Position numbers and translations under genes: made by a program
Part shown: piece by piece, positions 52,352-61,665 of the stretch
Layout: every line of letters starts with the position of its first letter
How positions within the stretch are numbered: the first letter of the stretch is position 1
From: Nocardiopsis alborubida
Lineage (GTDB): Bacteria > Actinomycetota > Actinomycetes > Streptosporangiales > Streptosporangiaceae
DNA length: 64,000 bases
Assembly (NCBI RefSeq): GCF_012396365.1
Contig: NZ_JAAXPG010000034.1
Coordinates: forward strand, 1-64,000
Reading direction: 5' to 3'
Notes under the pieces: generated by a model
What the model saw: the letters and a program-made list of their open reading frames with translations, nothing else
What the model was told of the DNA's origin: nothing
The model's database searches: none

Positions 52352-53730
52352 GCCGACGCCTCCTGCGACTCGTTGCCCTGGACCTCGTGCAGCCGCAGTT
52401 CCACGGTGTGCGGAACGTGCCTCTGCACCGCGCTGACGACCATGGTCAACCCCATGTCGGGGTCCTCGTCGTGCGCGCTGGGCGGGCGGGGCAGGGCGAT
52501 GGAGACCGTGTCACCGGCCTCGGGGAGCCGGTGCAGCTCGTGCACGACCAGACCGCCCAGGGTCTCGTAGTCCCCCTCGGGCAGGTCGTGGCCGAGCAGC
52601 CGCTCGACCTCGTCGATGTGCAGCGCGCCCGGGACCAGGTAGGAGCCCTCGCCCTCCAGGTAGGAGGGGGACTCCTCCGCGGGGCTGTGCTCGTCGGCGA
52701 TCTCGCCGACCAGCTCCTCGGCCAGGTCCTCGGTCGTGATGACCCCGGCCAGGCCGCCGTACTCGTCCACCACGCAGGCGAACTCCTCGCCAGCCTCGCG
52801 CAGCTGGTCCAGCGCGGAGGGCAGCGGCAGTGACGCGGGAAGCATCACGGTCTGCCGGGCCACCTCGCTGACCTTGGTCTGGGCCAGGTCGCGGTCGCCC
52901 ATCGCGAGCACGTCGCGCAGGCAGATGACACCGACGATGTCGTCCACGCCGTCACCCAGCACCGGGAAGCGCGAGTGGTCGGAGGCCATCAGCTCCACGA
53001 CCCGGCTGACCGGGTCGCCCTCCTCCACCGTGGTCACCTCGGGGCGGGGGATCATGGCGTGCCCCGCGGTGCGCTCGTGGAAGTCCAGGGTGCGGTCCAG
53101 CAGGGTGGACAGCTCCGGCGGCAGATCGCCGCTGGCCTTGGACTCGGCGATGATGCTCTCCAGGTCGCGCGGGGTCGCCGCGTGCTGGACGTCCTCGACC
53201 GGTTCGATCCGCACGGCCTTGAGCAGCAGGATCGCCGCCTGGTCGAACAGCCAGATGACCGGACCGAAGATCTTCAGGTAGATCCCCGTGGACAGCGCCA
53301 GCCAGCGAGCGACCGGCTCGGGCCGGGCGATGGCCAGGTTCTTGGGGAAGAGCTCTCCGAAGACCATCTGTACGACGGTGGAGAACAACAGGGCCAGGGC
53401 GATGCCGATGGCCACGCCCACCCCTGTGGGGACCCCGGCGAGGCCGAGCAGCTCACCGACGCCCTCGCCGATCATGGGCTCGGCCACGTAACCCACCAGC
53501 AGGGCGGTCACGGTGATGCCCAGCTGGGCACCGGAGAGCATGAAGGACGTCCGGTTGGTGATGCCCAGGGCCCTCTGGGCCCCGACGTCGCCGGCCGCCG
53601 CCTTCGCCCGCAGTCGCGAGCGGTCCACGGCCATGTAACCGAACTCCTGGGCGACGAAGTAACCCGTCGCCACGGTGATCAGGAAGACCACCAAGACCCC
53701 GAAGGCGATACTGAGGATGGTGCTCATCAT
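52348..53730 (-). CDS. CNNM/CBS/CorC membrane protein (hemolysin-like), paralogue 1
   Basis: The product of about 460 residues has a CNNM domain with helices from STILSIAFGVLVVFLITVAT, GELFPKNLAIARPEPVARWL, then CBS domains (MIPRPEVTTVEEGDPVSRVV) and a CorC_HlyC domain (YLVPGALHIDEVERLLGHDL). It is the larger partner of a two-gene operon, which suggests a heteromeric complex. ATG 53730 has AGGCGG about 10 nt upstream; ATG 53727 and GTG 53739 are in frame. Confidence 0.9.
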   Translation of the reverse strand: MMSTILSIAFGVLVVFLITVATGYFVAQEFGYMAVDRSRLRAKAAAGDVGAQRALGITNRTSFMLSGAQLGITVTALLVGYVAEPMIGEGVGELLGLAGVPTGVGVAIGIALALLFSTVVQMVFGELFPKNLAIARPEPVARWLALSTGIYLKIFGPVIWLFDQAAILLLKAVRIEPVEDVQHAATPRDLESIIAESKASGDLPPELSTLLDRTLDFHERTAGHAMIPRPEVTTVEEGDPVSRVVELMASDHSRFPVLGDGVDDIVGVICLRDVLAMGDRDLAQTKVSEVARQTVMLPASLPLPSALDQLREAGEEFACVVDEYGGLAGVITTEDLAEELVGEIADEHSPAEESPSYLEGEGSYLVPGALHIDEVERLLGHDLPEGDYETLGGLVVHELHRLPEAGDTVSIALPRPPSAHDEDPDMGLTMVVSAVQRHVPHTVELRLHEVQGNESQEASA

Positions 53731-53968
53731 CGGGCACACACCGCCTGGTTCCGCTTCGGGCTCGGACTCCTACGAGGGTGCGCACCCTTCGTAGAAGGGG
53801 GCTCGTCGTCTGTGTCACAGCATCCGTTCAGGACGCTGCCGGTACTTCGGGACGGGTCCACTGTTCCTCTCTCTGCGCCTTATGCGCGTTGTGGTGATAT
53901 GGAACTACTGGGGTGAAGACGATCGGCCTGGGGTGATTGTTCCCCGGCGGTCGGTGTTTCCGGGGGGA

Positions 53969-54634
53969 TCAGCTTCCGGCGGGGGCGTCGGCCTCTCCGC
54001 CGAACCCGGCCCACTCCCGGCGGCGGGCCTCGGCGAGCGCGATCGCGGTGGCCACGGCCACGTTGAGCGATCCCACCCGTCCGATCTGGGGAACGTAGGT
54101 GACGGCGTCCGCGCCCGCGAGCAGGGCGGGGGAGCAGCCGTGGTCCTCGGCGCCCACGGCCAGGCACACGTCGGGCTCCAGGGGAGCCGCGTGCAGCGGG
54201 AGTGCGCCGGAGGCCAGCTCGACCGCGACCACCCGGTACCCGTCCGCGCGTGCGGCGGCCAGGGCGTCGGCGGTGGAGGCCATCCGGGTGTGCTCGACCT
54301 TGGCGGCGGTGCCCAGGGCGGTCTTGCCGACCTTGGGATCGTCCGGGTCGGCGCTGTTGCCGGTCAACCAGAGCCGGTCGACACCGAAGGTCGCAGCCGT
54401 GCGCAGGATCGAGCCCAGGTTGTAGGGCTGGGTGACCGATTCGACGAGAAGGGCGAGTCGCCCCTCGGTGCGCCTGCGCCACTGGCGGTTCAGGCGTTTG
54501 ACGTCCGTGGGACGCAACTGCGTGCTCAACTGCGGTGTTTTCCTCGGCGGGTGTTCCCGGGCTGGTCCCGGAGGCCATCTGTTCGCCACAGAGTACAGGT
54601 CACCGTGCGTGGGCGCACGCATGACCCGTGACAC
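53969..54634 (-). CDS. SPOUT RNA methyltransferase (TrmH/SpoU)
   Basis: The 221-residue product has the three SpoU motifs: NLGSILRTAATFGVDRLWLT, LAVGAEDHGCSPALLAGADA and VTYVPQIGRVGSLNVAVATA. It 2'-O-methylates a tRNA or rRNA ribose with SAM. The N-terminal 40 residues are weak, so the start may be a later codon than ATG 54634 (ATG 54622 is in frame). It lies 18 nt downstream of the RsmC-like gene on the same strand. Confidence 0.88.
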   Translation of the reverse strand: MSRVMRAPTHGDLYSVANRWPPGPAREHPPRKTPQLSTQLRPTDVKRLNRQWRRRTEGRLALLVESVTQPYNLGSILRTAATFGVDRLWLTGNSADPDDPKVGKTALGTAAKVEHTRMASTADALAAARADGYRVVAVELASGALPLHAAPLEPDVCLAVGAEDHGCSPALLAGADAVTYVPQIGRVGSLNVAVATAIALAEARRREWAGFGGEADAPAGS

Positions 54635-54652
54635 ATCGCGGCAAAAGCCGCG

Positions 54653-55330
54653 TCAAGCCACGGAACGCCGCACCGCGAGCACCCGGAAACCCGCCCGGGA
54701 GGACACCCGCTCGGCGGGCAGTCCCTGCTGGTCCAGCCACTTCTGCAACGAGTCCGAACCCAGGTGGCGCTGGACCACGAGATGGGCGACGCCCTCGGGG
54801 GTGAGCCGCCCCAGCCACGTGCGCAGCATGGAGTGCAGCACACCCTTGCCGACCCGGATGGGCGGGTTGGACCACACCGCGTCGAAGGGGCCCAGCAGGT
54901 CCTCGGCGGTGGCCGCGCCCTCCTGTGCCTGCGCGCCCTCCCCGGCGGCCGCGCCCTGCTCCACGGACAGCCCGCCCTCGGCTCCCACCACCGCGAACCG
55001 CGCGTTGCCCAGCCCGTGCTCGGCGGCGTTGCGCCGCGCCAGCCCCACGGCCCGCGCGTTGACGTCCACGCCCAGCACCCGCGCCCCCGGCGCCCGCGAG
55101 GCCATCGTCAGGGCGATGGGGCCGTAGCCGCACCCCAGGTCGAGCAGGCGTCCGCCCTCGGGCGGCGCCGGGACCGACTCCAGCAGCACCCGCGTGCCGA
55201 GGTCGACCTTGTCGGGGGAGAACACGCCCCGGTCGGTGCGCAGCCGCAGGTGCAGGTCCGGCAGGACCAGGTCGGCGGTGGAGGGGCGGCTGGCGGCGCC
55301 CGGATCGGAGTCGAAGTAGTGCTGAGCCAC
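54653..55330 (-). CDS. RsmC-like class I methyltransferase
   Basis: The 225-residue product contains GRLLDLGCGYGPIALTMASR (SAM motif I), VLGVDVNARAVGLARRNAAE and WSNPPIRVGKGVLHSMLRTW (the N-P-P-I/F motif of 16S rRNA guanine methyltransferases of the RsmC type). An Ala/Gly/Gln/Glu-rich insert (about residues 128-148) lies between motifs. It probably methylates 16S rRNA G1207 or a related base. It forms an apparent RNA-methylation pair with the SPOUT gene. Confidence 0.88.
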   Translation of the reverse strand: MAQHYFDSDPGAASRPSTADLVLPDLHLRLRTDRGVFSPDKVDLGTRVLLESVPAPPEGGRLLDLGCGYGPIALTMASRAPGARVLGVDVNARAVGLARRNAAEHGLGNARFAVVGAEGGLSVEQGAAAGEGAQAQEGAATAEDLLGPFDAVWSNPPIRVGKGVLHSMLRTWLGRLTPEGVAHLVVQRHLGSDSLQKWLDQQGLPAERVSSRAGFRVLAVRRSVA

Positions 55331-55470
55331 GCCGTGACGCTACCAGGGGCGGCCCCGACCACGGCACACGGCAAAAACCTCCCAGCCCCACGCCAACAAA
55401 GGGCCAACCCCGGCGCCCGCCGGCGCCGCAGTGCCGAAGATGGAGGTATCCGACGTTTGCGGGGGAATCC

Positions 55471-55977
55471 ATGCGAGCACACGTAGGGGACCGGTTGGTG
55501 GTCGAGAGCCCGTGCGCCGAAGCCCACCGCAGGACGGGCGTCGTCACCGAGGTCGGGGGGCCCGGCGGGGAGCCCCCGTACCGGGTGCACTGGGCCCACG
55601 CCGAACAGGGCCACGACGACCTGGTCTACCCGGGACCGGACGCGCACATCGAACACCCGCCCGGCGGCACGGGCGCGAACGCAGAGGGGGCCGATGCCAT
55701 GCAGACGACGAAGCGCTGGAACGTCGACGTGGTCGTCGCCGAGGAGAGCGAGGGCGACAGCGCACGCACCTGGGCCGAGGTCGGCCTGGTCGCCGACGAC
55801 GGGACGGCGCTGCGGGGACACGGGATGGCCCGCAAGCACCCCACGGACCTGGACATCCCCGAGATCGGCGAGGAGCTCGCGGTCTCGCGCGCCCTGTCCG
55901 ACCTCTCGCGCCAGCTCCGCCAGGTCGCGGCCGAGGACATCACCGACAACACCGGAACGCCCTGGCGCCCCACCTGA
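55471..55977 (+). CDS. DUF1918-DUF1876 fusion protein
   Basis: The 168-residue product has an N-terminal DUF1918 segment (MRAHVGDRLVVESPCAEAHR, VTEVGGPGGEPPYRVHWAH), a short linker with an internal Met, and a C-terminal DUF1876 segment (KRWNVDVVVAEESEGDSART, GHGMARKHPTDLDIPEIGEE). Both are actinobacterial, often stress-linked and of unknown role. The two are usually separate genes; here they are joined. Tandem hairpins follow. Confidence 0.85.
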   Translation: MRAHVGDRLVVESPCAEAHRRTGVVTEVGGPGGEPPYRVHWAHAEQGHDDLVYPGPDAHIEHPPGGTGANAEGADAMQTTKRWNVDVVVAEESEGDSARTWAEVGLVADDGTALRGHGMARKHPTDLDIPEIGEELAVSRALSDLSRQLRQVAAEDITDNTGTPWRPT

Positions 55978-55988
55978 GCCGGTGGCGG

Positions 55989-56058
55989 CCCCGCGGCCGA
56001 CCGCGGGGGACCAGGAGTGGCCGCGGGCCCGGACCGGACAGCCGGTCCGGGCCCGCGG
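55989..56058. terminator. tandem hairpins after DUF1918 gene
   Basis: CCCCGCGG at 55989-55996 pairs with 56001-56008 (4-nt loop), and a 17-bp perfect stem follows: CCGCGGGCCCGGACCGG at 56021-56037 with 56042-56058 (4-nt loop). The rest of the gap to 56396 holds nothing that I can name. Confidence 0.8.
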
Positions 56059-56396
56059 CGCCGTGCCTGGGCGGCCCGCGCCACCGCGTGGACACCGTAC
56101 GGACCGATACCGGCCACCTTCGTCATGGCGGGACTGCTCCCGGTGGTCACCGGGATCGGGCACACTCGGAAGTCGGACACGACCGCCGCCCCGGCGGCGT
56201 GGGGACGCCCCGGCCCCCGAAGGGTCGGGACCTCCGCCGTGTCCGGTCAGGCCGTGACGGGGGAGGGTGCGCCAGCAGGGCACACGAGGTCCGCCGTCAC
56301 GTCCCGAGGTACCGCTGTGCTTTTACCGGAGGCGTCCGGGGAAGGGAGCGTTGCCGCCCGGCGCGAGCCGGGAGTACTCACGCAAGGGAGACCCCG

Positions 56397-57668
56397 TTGA
56401 CCACCTCCTCCTCCGGCCCCCAGGCCAGACCCGCCCGCGTCCTGGGCACCGTCGACGCCGTCGCCATCGGCGCGGGCGCGATGCTCGGCGCCGGGGTGTT
56501 CACCGTCTTCGCCCCGGCCGCGCTCGGCGCGGGCGCCTGGCTGCCCGTGGCCATCCTCATCGCGGGGATCGTCGCCTACTGCAACGCCGTATCCTCGGCC
56601 AGGCTCGCCGCCCGCCACCCCGAGTCCGGCGGCGCCTACGTCTACGGCCGCGAGCGCCTGGGCGAGCTGTGGGGCTACCTGGCGGGCTGGTCCTTCGTGG
56701 TCGGCAAGACCGCCTCCTGCGCGGCCATGGCGCTGACCTTCGGCGCCTACCTCCTCCCCGGATGGGAGAAGGCCCTGGCGGTGGCCACCGTGGTCGCGCT
56801 CACCGCGCTCAACTACCGCGGGATCCAGCGCTCCACACTGGTGATCAAGATCCTGCTGGCCGCGGTCCTGGCGGTCCTGGCCGCCGTGTGCGTGGCCATG
56901 CTCCTCAGCGGGCGCCTGGCCGCCGTCGCCCAGGTGGAGGGGCTGGGGCCCTGGCCCGGCTCCTTCGGCGTGCTCGGCGCCTCCGGGATGATCTTCTTCG
57001 CCTTCGCCGGATACGCCAGGGTGGCCACCCTGGGCGGCGAGGTCCGCGACCCCCAGACCACCATCCCCCGCGCCGTCAACATCTCCCTGGGCGGCGTACT
57101 GGTGCTCTACCTGGTCATCGGCACCGGACTGCTGATCGTGCTGGGCCGCGAGCGCCTGTCCACCACCGACACCCCGATGGTCGACGCCGTCCGGGTGGCC
57201 GGGTTCGACTGGCTGGCCCCCGTGGTGGTCGTGGGCGCGGCCGTGGCCAGCCTGGGCGCCCTGCTCTCCCTCATCCTCGGGGTCTCGCGCACCACCGCCG
57301 CGATGGCCGCCGACGGGCACCTGCCCCGCTCCCTGGCCTCGGTCCACGAACGCCACGGGGTGCCCCACCGCGCCGAGCTGCTGGTCGGCGCCGTCGTCAT
57401 CGCCCTGGTCCTGGTCACCGACCTGCGCGGCGCGATCGCCTTCTCCGCCTTCGGCGTGCTGGTGTACTACGCCATCACCAACGCCTCGGCGCTGCGGCTG
57501 GGCCCCGACGAGCCCCGCCCGCCGCTGCTGGTGCCGCTGACCGGGCTGGGCGGCTGCGTCGTGCTGGCGTGCAGCCTGCCGCTGCCCACGGTCATCACCG
57601 GCATGGCGGTCCTGGCGGCGGGAGCCGGGCTGTGGTGGCTGCACGAGCGCTTCGACCTGCGCTTCTAG
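56397..57668 (+). CDS. APC-family amino acid permease
   Basis: The 423-residue product has about 12 hydrophobic segments and the APC start motif VAIGAGAMLGAGVFTVFAPA, then ESGGAYVYGRERLGELWGYL and FFAFAGYARVATLGGEVRDP. It starts at TTG 56397 with AAGGGAG 6 nt upstream. It imports or exchanges an amino acid or amine at the membrane; the substrate is unknown. Confidence 0.9.
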   Translation: MTTSSSGPQARPARVLGTVDAVAIGAGAMLGAGVFTVFAPAALGAGAWLPVAILIAGIVAYCNAVSSARLAARHPESGGAYVYGRERLGELWGYLAGWSFVVGKTASCAAMALTFGAYLLPGWEKALAVATVVALTALNYRGIQRSTLVIKILLAAVLAVLAAVCVAMLLSGRLAAVAQVEGLGPWPGSFGVLGASGMIFFAFAGYARVATLGGEVRDPQTTIPRAVNISLGGVLVLYLVIGTGLLIVLGRERLSTTDTPMVDAVRVAGFDWLAPVVVVGAAVASLGALLSLILGVSRTTAAMAADGHLPRSLASVHERHGVPHRAELLVGAVVIALVLVTDLRGAIAFSAFGVLVYYAITNASALRLGPDEPRPPLLVPLTGLGGCVVLACSLPLPTVITGMAVLAAGAGLWWLHERFDLRF

Positions 57669-57771
57669 CCCGCGCCGGAGCGGGCCCTGTGCACCGTAGG
57701 CCGCAACCCTCGTGCCACGCCAGCCGCGTTTCCGGCCGGTCCGGACCCGGCACCGGCCGGCGTCCGGTGCC

Positions 57772-58548
57772 TCATCCGCGTTCGCGCAGGTACGCCTCCA
57801 GCTCGGCGGCCCCGGCCAGCATCGCCCGACCGCGCGCGGACAGCCGGGCGCGCCAGTCGCGCAGCACGCCCTCCAACGGCTCCAGTCCCCCGGCCGAGCG
57901 CACCTGGGCGACCAGCGGGGCGATCTGCTCCAGCAGGTAACCGCCCCGCCTGAGCTGGTGGACCAGCAGGGCGTCGCGCACGTCGGCCCCGCCGTAGACG
58001 CGGTACCCGGTCCGCGGGTCACGGCGCGGGCGCACCAGCCCGGCGCGCTCCCAGGCGCGCAGCGTCGCGGGCCGGACGCCGAGCCTGCCCGCCAGCGGCC
58101 CGATGAACGTGCCGCCGGGTTCCACCGCCCCGGCCCCGCCGCCGTTCCGGGAGGGCGGGCCGGGGCGGTCCCGCCCGCCGGGTTCGGGCGGCGCGCCCGA
58201 CTCCAGCCCCCGCAGGGCGTCCTCCACGGCCCGCAGGGTCCGCCGGTCCTCCAGGAGCTGGGCGTGGCCCTCGTCGATGAGGAGCAGCGCCTCCTCGGCC
58301 CCGTCCCCGTTCACCGCCCGCATGATCGAGGCGGCCGACTGGTGGCCGTGGCCGGGCACCAGGGCCAGGAACGCGCGCAGGGCCTGCGCGTGCAGCGCGG
58401 TGTAGGCGCGGTAGCCGTGGCGCGTGCGCTCGGCCGCCGGAAGGATCCCGTCCTCCTCGTAGTTCCTGACCGCCTGCGTGGACAGGCCGTGCCCGCGCGC
58501 CAGGTCGATCGGCCTGAGCCGACCACCGCTTTGAAGGTTCTTAGCCAT
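57772..58548 (-). CDS. double-HTH MerR (TioE-like) regulator
   Basis: The 258-residue product has two MerR-type DNA-binding domains in one chain: the first at RLRPIDLARGHGLSTQAVRN then GILPAAERTRHGYRAYTALH, the second at FIGPLAGRLGVRPATLRAWE then AGLVRPRRDPRTGYRVYGGA. A Gly/Pro-rich linker separates them. It diverges from the erythromycin-esterase-like gene with 58 nt between, which suggests that it senses a drug-like ligand and controls that gene. Confidence 0.85.
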   Translation of the reverse strand: MAKNLQSGGRLRPIDLARGHGLSTQAVRNYEEDGILPAAERTRHGYRAYTALHAQALRAFLALVPGHGHQSAASIMRAVNGDGAEEALLLIDEGHAQLLEDRRTLRAVEDALRGLESGAPPEPGGRDRPGPPSRNGGGAGAVEPGGTFIGPLAGRLGVRPATLRAWERAGLVRPRRDPRTGYRVYGGADVRDALLVHQLRRGGYLLEQIAPLVAQVRSAGGLEPLEGVLRDWRARLSARGRAMLAGAAELEAYLRERG

Positions 58549-58573
58549 ATCCCCGCCGCTGTACCGAAAAAGT

Positions 58574-58603
58574 CTCAACCGTTACTTCAACGATACCGTT
58601 GAG
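58574..58603. promoter_or_regulatory. MerR operator in the divergent gap
   Basis: CTCAAC at 58574-58579 is repeated inverted as GTTGAG at 58598-58603, with ACGATACCGT-like inner symmetry (CAACG/CGTTG). The dyad fills almost the whole 58-nt gap and is AT-rich for this genome, as expected for a MerR-type promoter spacer. Confidence 0.6.
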
Positions 58604-58606
58604 GGT

Positions 58607-59860
58607 ATGGATACTGTCACCAGGGACACCGCACACACCTTCGACGCAGCCGCCGTCATGGGGCTGCTCCCGGTCCGGCCGCGACTGCTCGCCCTGGGCG
58701 AGCCCACCCACGGCGAGGACGCGCTGCTCGAACTGCGCGACGAGCTCTTCCGCCAACTCGTCGAACGGGAGGGCTACCGGACGATCGCCGTCGAGAGCGA
58801 CTGCCTGGCGGGCCTGGCCGTGGACGAGTACGTCACCTCGGGCACGGGCACCCTCGACGAGGCCATGGAGCACGGGTTCAGCCACGGGCTCGGCGCGTCG
58901 GCGGCCAACCGCGAACTCGTGCGCTGGATGCGCGCCCACAACGACGGCAGGCCCGCCGCCGAACAGGTGCGCTTCGCCGGTTTCGACGGCCCGCTGGAGA
59001 TGACCGGCGCCCAGAGCCCCCGGCGGGCCCTGACCGCGCTCCACGACTACCTCGCGCGCTGGGTGGAGGCGGACCAGCTCCCGTGCGACGCCCGGACGCT
59101 GGACCGCCTGCTCGGCGACGACGAGCGGTGGACCAACCCCGACGCGATGCTGGACCCGGCCGAGTCCGTGGGGCGTTCGGACGAGGTCCGGGAACTGCGC
59201 ATGCTCGCCGACGACCTGGCGGCGCTGCTCGACGCGCACACGCCGCGCCTGGTCCCGGCGACCTCGCGCGAGGACTGGGACCGGGCGCGCCTGTACGCGC
59301 GCACCGCCACCGGCCTGCTGCGCTACCACTTCTGGATGGCCGACACCTCCTCGCGTCGCATGACGCGACTGGAGGACGTGGGGATGACGGTCGACACCTC
59401 ACCGAGCCGGATGACGCGGCTGCTGGGCCTGCGCGACCAGATGATGGCCGACAACCTCCTCGCCCTCGCCGAGCGGGGGCCGGTGCTGGTCCACGCCCAC
59501 AACACCCACCTCCAGCGCGGCATGAGCACGATGCGCATGGGCGGGCCGCCGCTGGACTGGTGGGGCGCCGGGGCGATCGTGGGCGCACGCCTGGGGGAGG
59601 GGTACGCCTTCCTGGCCACGGCTCTGGGCACGATCCGGCACCGGGGCGTGGACACCCCGCCCCCGGGCACCGTCGAGGGCGTCCTGTACGCGCTCGGGGA
59701 GGAGCGCTGCGTGGTCGACGCGCCCCGGCTGGCCGCCGCCCTCGACGGCACGAACCCCGTCCCCCGCGTGTCCCCCTGGTTCGGCTACGCCCCGCTCGAC
59801 CCGGCCCGCCTGGCCGACAGCGACGGGGTCGTGTTCGTCAGGGACCTCCCGCCGAGCTGA
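58607..59860 (+). CDS. erythromycin esterase family protein
   Basis: The 417-residue product has the EreA/B family landmarks: RPRLLALGEPTHGEDALLEL with the conserved Glu and His, YRTIAVESDCLAGLAVDEYV, RFAGFDGPLEMTGAQSPRRA and VLVHAHNTHLQRGMSTMRMG. Family members hydrolyse the macrolide lactone, but many homologues have other hydrolase roles. It is divergent from a double-HTH MerR regulator. Confidence 0.88.
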   Translation: MDTVTRDTAHTFDAAAVMGLLPVRPRLLALGEPTHGEDALLELRDELFRQLVEREGYRTIAVESDCLAGLAVDEYVTSGTGTLDEAMEHGFSHGLGASAANRELVRWMRAHNDGRPAAEQVRFAGFDGPLEMTGAQSPRRALTALHDYLARWVEADQLPCDARTLDRLLGDDERWTNPDAMLDPAESVGRSDEVRELRMLADDLAALLDAHTPRLVPATSREDWDRARLYARTATGLLRYHFWMADTSSRRMTRLEDVGMTVDTSPSRMTRLLGLRDQMMADNLLALAERGPVLVHAHNTHLQRGMSTMRMGGPPLDWWGAGAIVGARLGEGYAFLATALGTIRHRGVDTPPPGTVEGVLYALGEERCVVDAPRLAAALDGTNPVPRVSPWFGYAPLDPARLADSDGVVFVRDLPPS

Positions 59861-60025
59861 CGGACCGTCCGGAAGCGTCGCCGGTGTGACGTGCGAGGCC
59901 CTGAGCAGCGGTGCTCCCGTGCCCGTAGCGCGTCGGTCGCTCGAACCCCGCGACAGGTACGAGGTCGCGGTGCCCGCGGCGGTCCTGTTCGGGCACCGCA
60001 CGAGGGCCGGCGCCGGGCCGGAGGC

Positions 60026-60793
60026 TCAGGATGCGCCGGAAAGGCCCAGGTAGGCCAGACCGCGCCGGGCCGTGGTGGACAGCCGCAACCCGGCGACCTC
60101 ACCGGGGGCGAACCAGCGCGCGTCGGCGGTCGAGCCGTTCTCCTCCAGCACCCGGGCCGGGCCCGGGGCGGACACCAGGACGCGGAAGAACGCCCACACC
60201 GCGTAGATGTCGTGGCCGCCGGAGCGCTCACGGCGGTGGCTGGACACGGTGACCAGTTCCCCGACCAGGCCGTCCTGGCCGGTCTCCTCGACCACCTCGC
60301 GGCGCAGCGCGGCCCGCACGTCCTCGCCCGCGTCCACGCCGCCGCCCGGCAGGTGCCAGGTCCCGGCGCCGGGGAACCCCTCGGCGATCAGGCTCAGCAG
60401 CACGTTCCCGCCGGGGTCGGTGACGATCCCGTAGGAGGCGAACCGGCGCAGCGGCGCCAGCCCGTTCCCGGGCGCGGCCTCCTCCTCGGCAAGCTCGGCG
60501 GGGGAGGGCCGCAGACCGGCGCCTCCGGCGGAGGGCCAAGGCGCCTCCGCCCCGGCCTCGGCGAACACCACCCGGTCGATGTGCAGCGGGGTCCCGTCGG
60601 GCGCGGACGCCAGCTCGGTGAGCACGTCCAGCGCGCGCAGGGGAGTGCCCGGCGCCAGGCCGCCCAGACCGCGGACCACCTCCGCGGGGTCCTGGCCGAA
60701 CAGCACGCGCGCGCCGAGCACCGCGGGTGCGCCGGCGGTGACCAGGTGCGCGGTGACGCGCCGCCCCGGAGCGCCCGGGGAGGCGGCGGTCAC
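60026..60793 (-). CDS. Nudix hydrolase with N-terminal domain
   Basis: The 255-residue product has a full Nudix box GGGVDAGEDVRAALRREVVE followed by ETG (G-x5-E-x7-R-E-x-x-E-E-x-G) at about residues 165-187. The first 130 residues form another domain with LVTAGAPAVLGARVLFGQDP and PLRALDVLTELASAPDGTPL, of no named family. It hydrolyses a nucleoside diphosphate derivative. Its GTG overlaps the stop of the HAD gene (GTGA), so translation is coupled. Confidence 0.88.
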   Translation of the reverse strand: MTAASPGAPGRRVTAHLVTAGAPAVLGARVLFGQDPAEVVRGLGGLAPGTPLRALDVLTELASAPDGTPLHIDRVVFAEAGAEAPWPSAGGAGLRPSPAELAEEEAAPGNGLAPLRRFASYGIVTDPGGNVLLSLIAEGFPGAGTWHLPGGGVDAGEDVRAALRREVVEETGQDGLVGELVTVSSHRRERSGGHDIYAVWAFFRVLVSAPGPARVLEENGSTADARWFAPGEVAGLRLSTTARRGLAYLGLSGAS

Positions 60794-61524
60794 AGCGATC
60801 CGGCTGCCGGGGCCGCGCTGGGCAGACCCACCAGACGCAGCAGTTCGTCCAGGTTGGTGATGGTGGTCACCGACTCGAAGCGCTGGTGGCCCCGGCGGTC
60901 GATCATGATCGGGCGCATGCTCGCGGCGGCGGCGCCCACGCCGTCGGCCTGGATCTGGTCCCCCACGTGCCAGCACGCGGTGGGGTCCACGCCCAGGCGC
61001 TGGGCGGCGGTGTGGAAGATGCGCGGGTCCGGCTTGCCCGTTCCGACCGTGTCGGTGCACACCACGGCGTGGAAGTAGGGGGCCAGCTCCATGGACTGGA
61101 GCTTGGCGTGCTGGAGGGACTCGATGCCGTTGGTGACCACGGCCAGGCGGTATCCGGCCGAGGCCAGCGCGTTCAGCGCCGGGATCGTGTCGGGGAAGAC
61201 CTGCCACGCGGAGCGGTGGGCCTCCAGGTAGAGCCGGTACAGCTCGTCGCAGTGCTGGTCGGCGATGTCGGTGTGACCGGCCTGGACGGCCAGGGCCCGG
61301 ATGCGCTCGCGGCGCTGCTGCTCCAGGTTCAGGCGTCCGCGCAGGTAGGAACCGAAGGAGATCTCGGTCTGCACGTCCCACAGACTGCGGGCGGCCCCGA
61401 AGTCCGGGTGGCCGAGCCGTTCCATGACCGCGCGGAGTCCCGTGGACGACGCGGCGAGATCGTCGATCAGGGTGTCGTCCAGGTCAAAGCAGATCGCCGT
61501 CGGCACTGCGGGTGTGTTCGGCAT
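60790..61524 (-). CDS. HAD-IA family hydrolase
   Basis: The 244-residue product has the HAD motifs FDLDDTLIDD, VVTNGIESLQHAKLQSMELA, VGTGKPDPRIFHTAAQRLG and WHVGDQIQADGVGAAAASMR, as in YjjG-type phosphatases. It removes phosphate from a small metabolite in the cytoplasm. Start 61524 is an ATG. It is the first gene of a coupled pair with the Nudix gene. Confidence 0.92.
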   Translation of the reverse strand: MPNTPAVPTAICFDLDDTLIDDLAASSTGLRAVMERLGHPDFGAARSLWDVQTEISFGSYLRGRLNLEQQRRERIRALAVQAGHTDIADQHCDELYRLYLEAHRSAWQVFPDTIPALNALASAGYRLAVVTNGIESLQHAKLQSMELAPYFHAVVCTDTVGTGKPDPRIFHTAAQRLGVDPTACWHVGDQIQADGVGAAAASMRPIMIDRRGHQRFESVTTITNLDELLRLVGLPSAAPAAGSL

Positions 61525-61638
61525 CGTTCCTCAAGTGATGGGCAGGACAAAACATGCCAACGCTAACCCGTGGACATAACAGGAACGGTGTAAACCCCAC
61601 CTAAAGGTATGTGTCCCACGTCACCCGAGGCCTGCCCG

Positions 61639-61660
61639 GAGGGGGCCCGCAGGCCCCCTC
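61639..61660. terminator. 9-bp hairpin ending the VWA operon
   Basis: GAGGGGGCC and GGCCCCCTC pair perfectly around CGCA, 6 nt beyond the stop of the VWA gene on the minus strand. Confidence 0.7.
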
Positions 61661-61665
61661 ACGAA

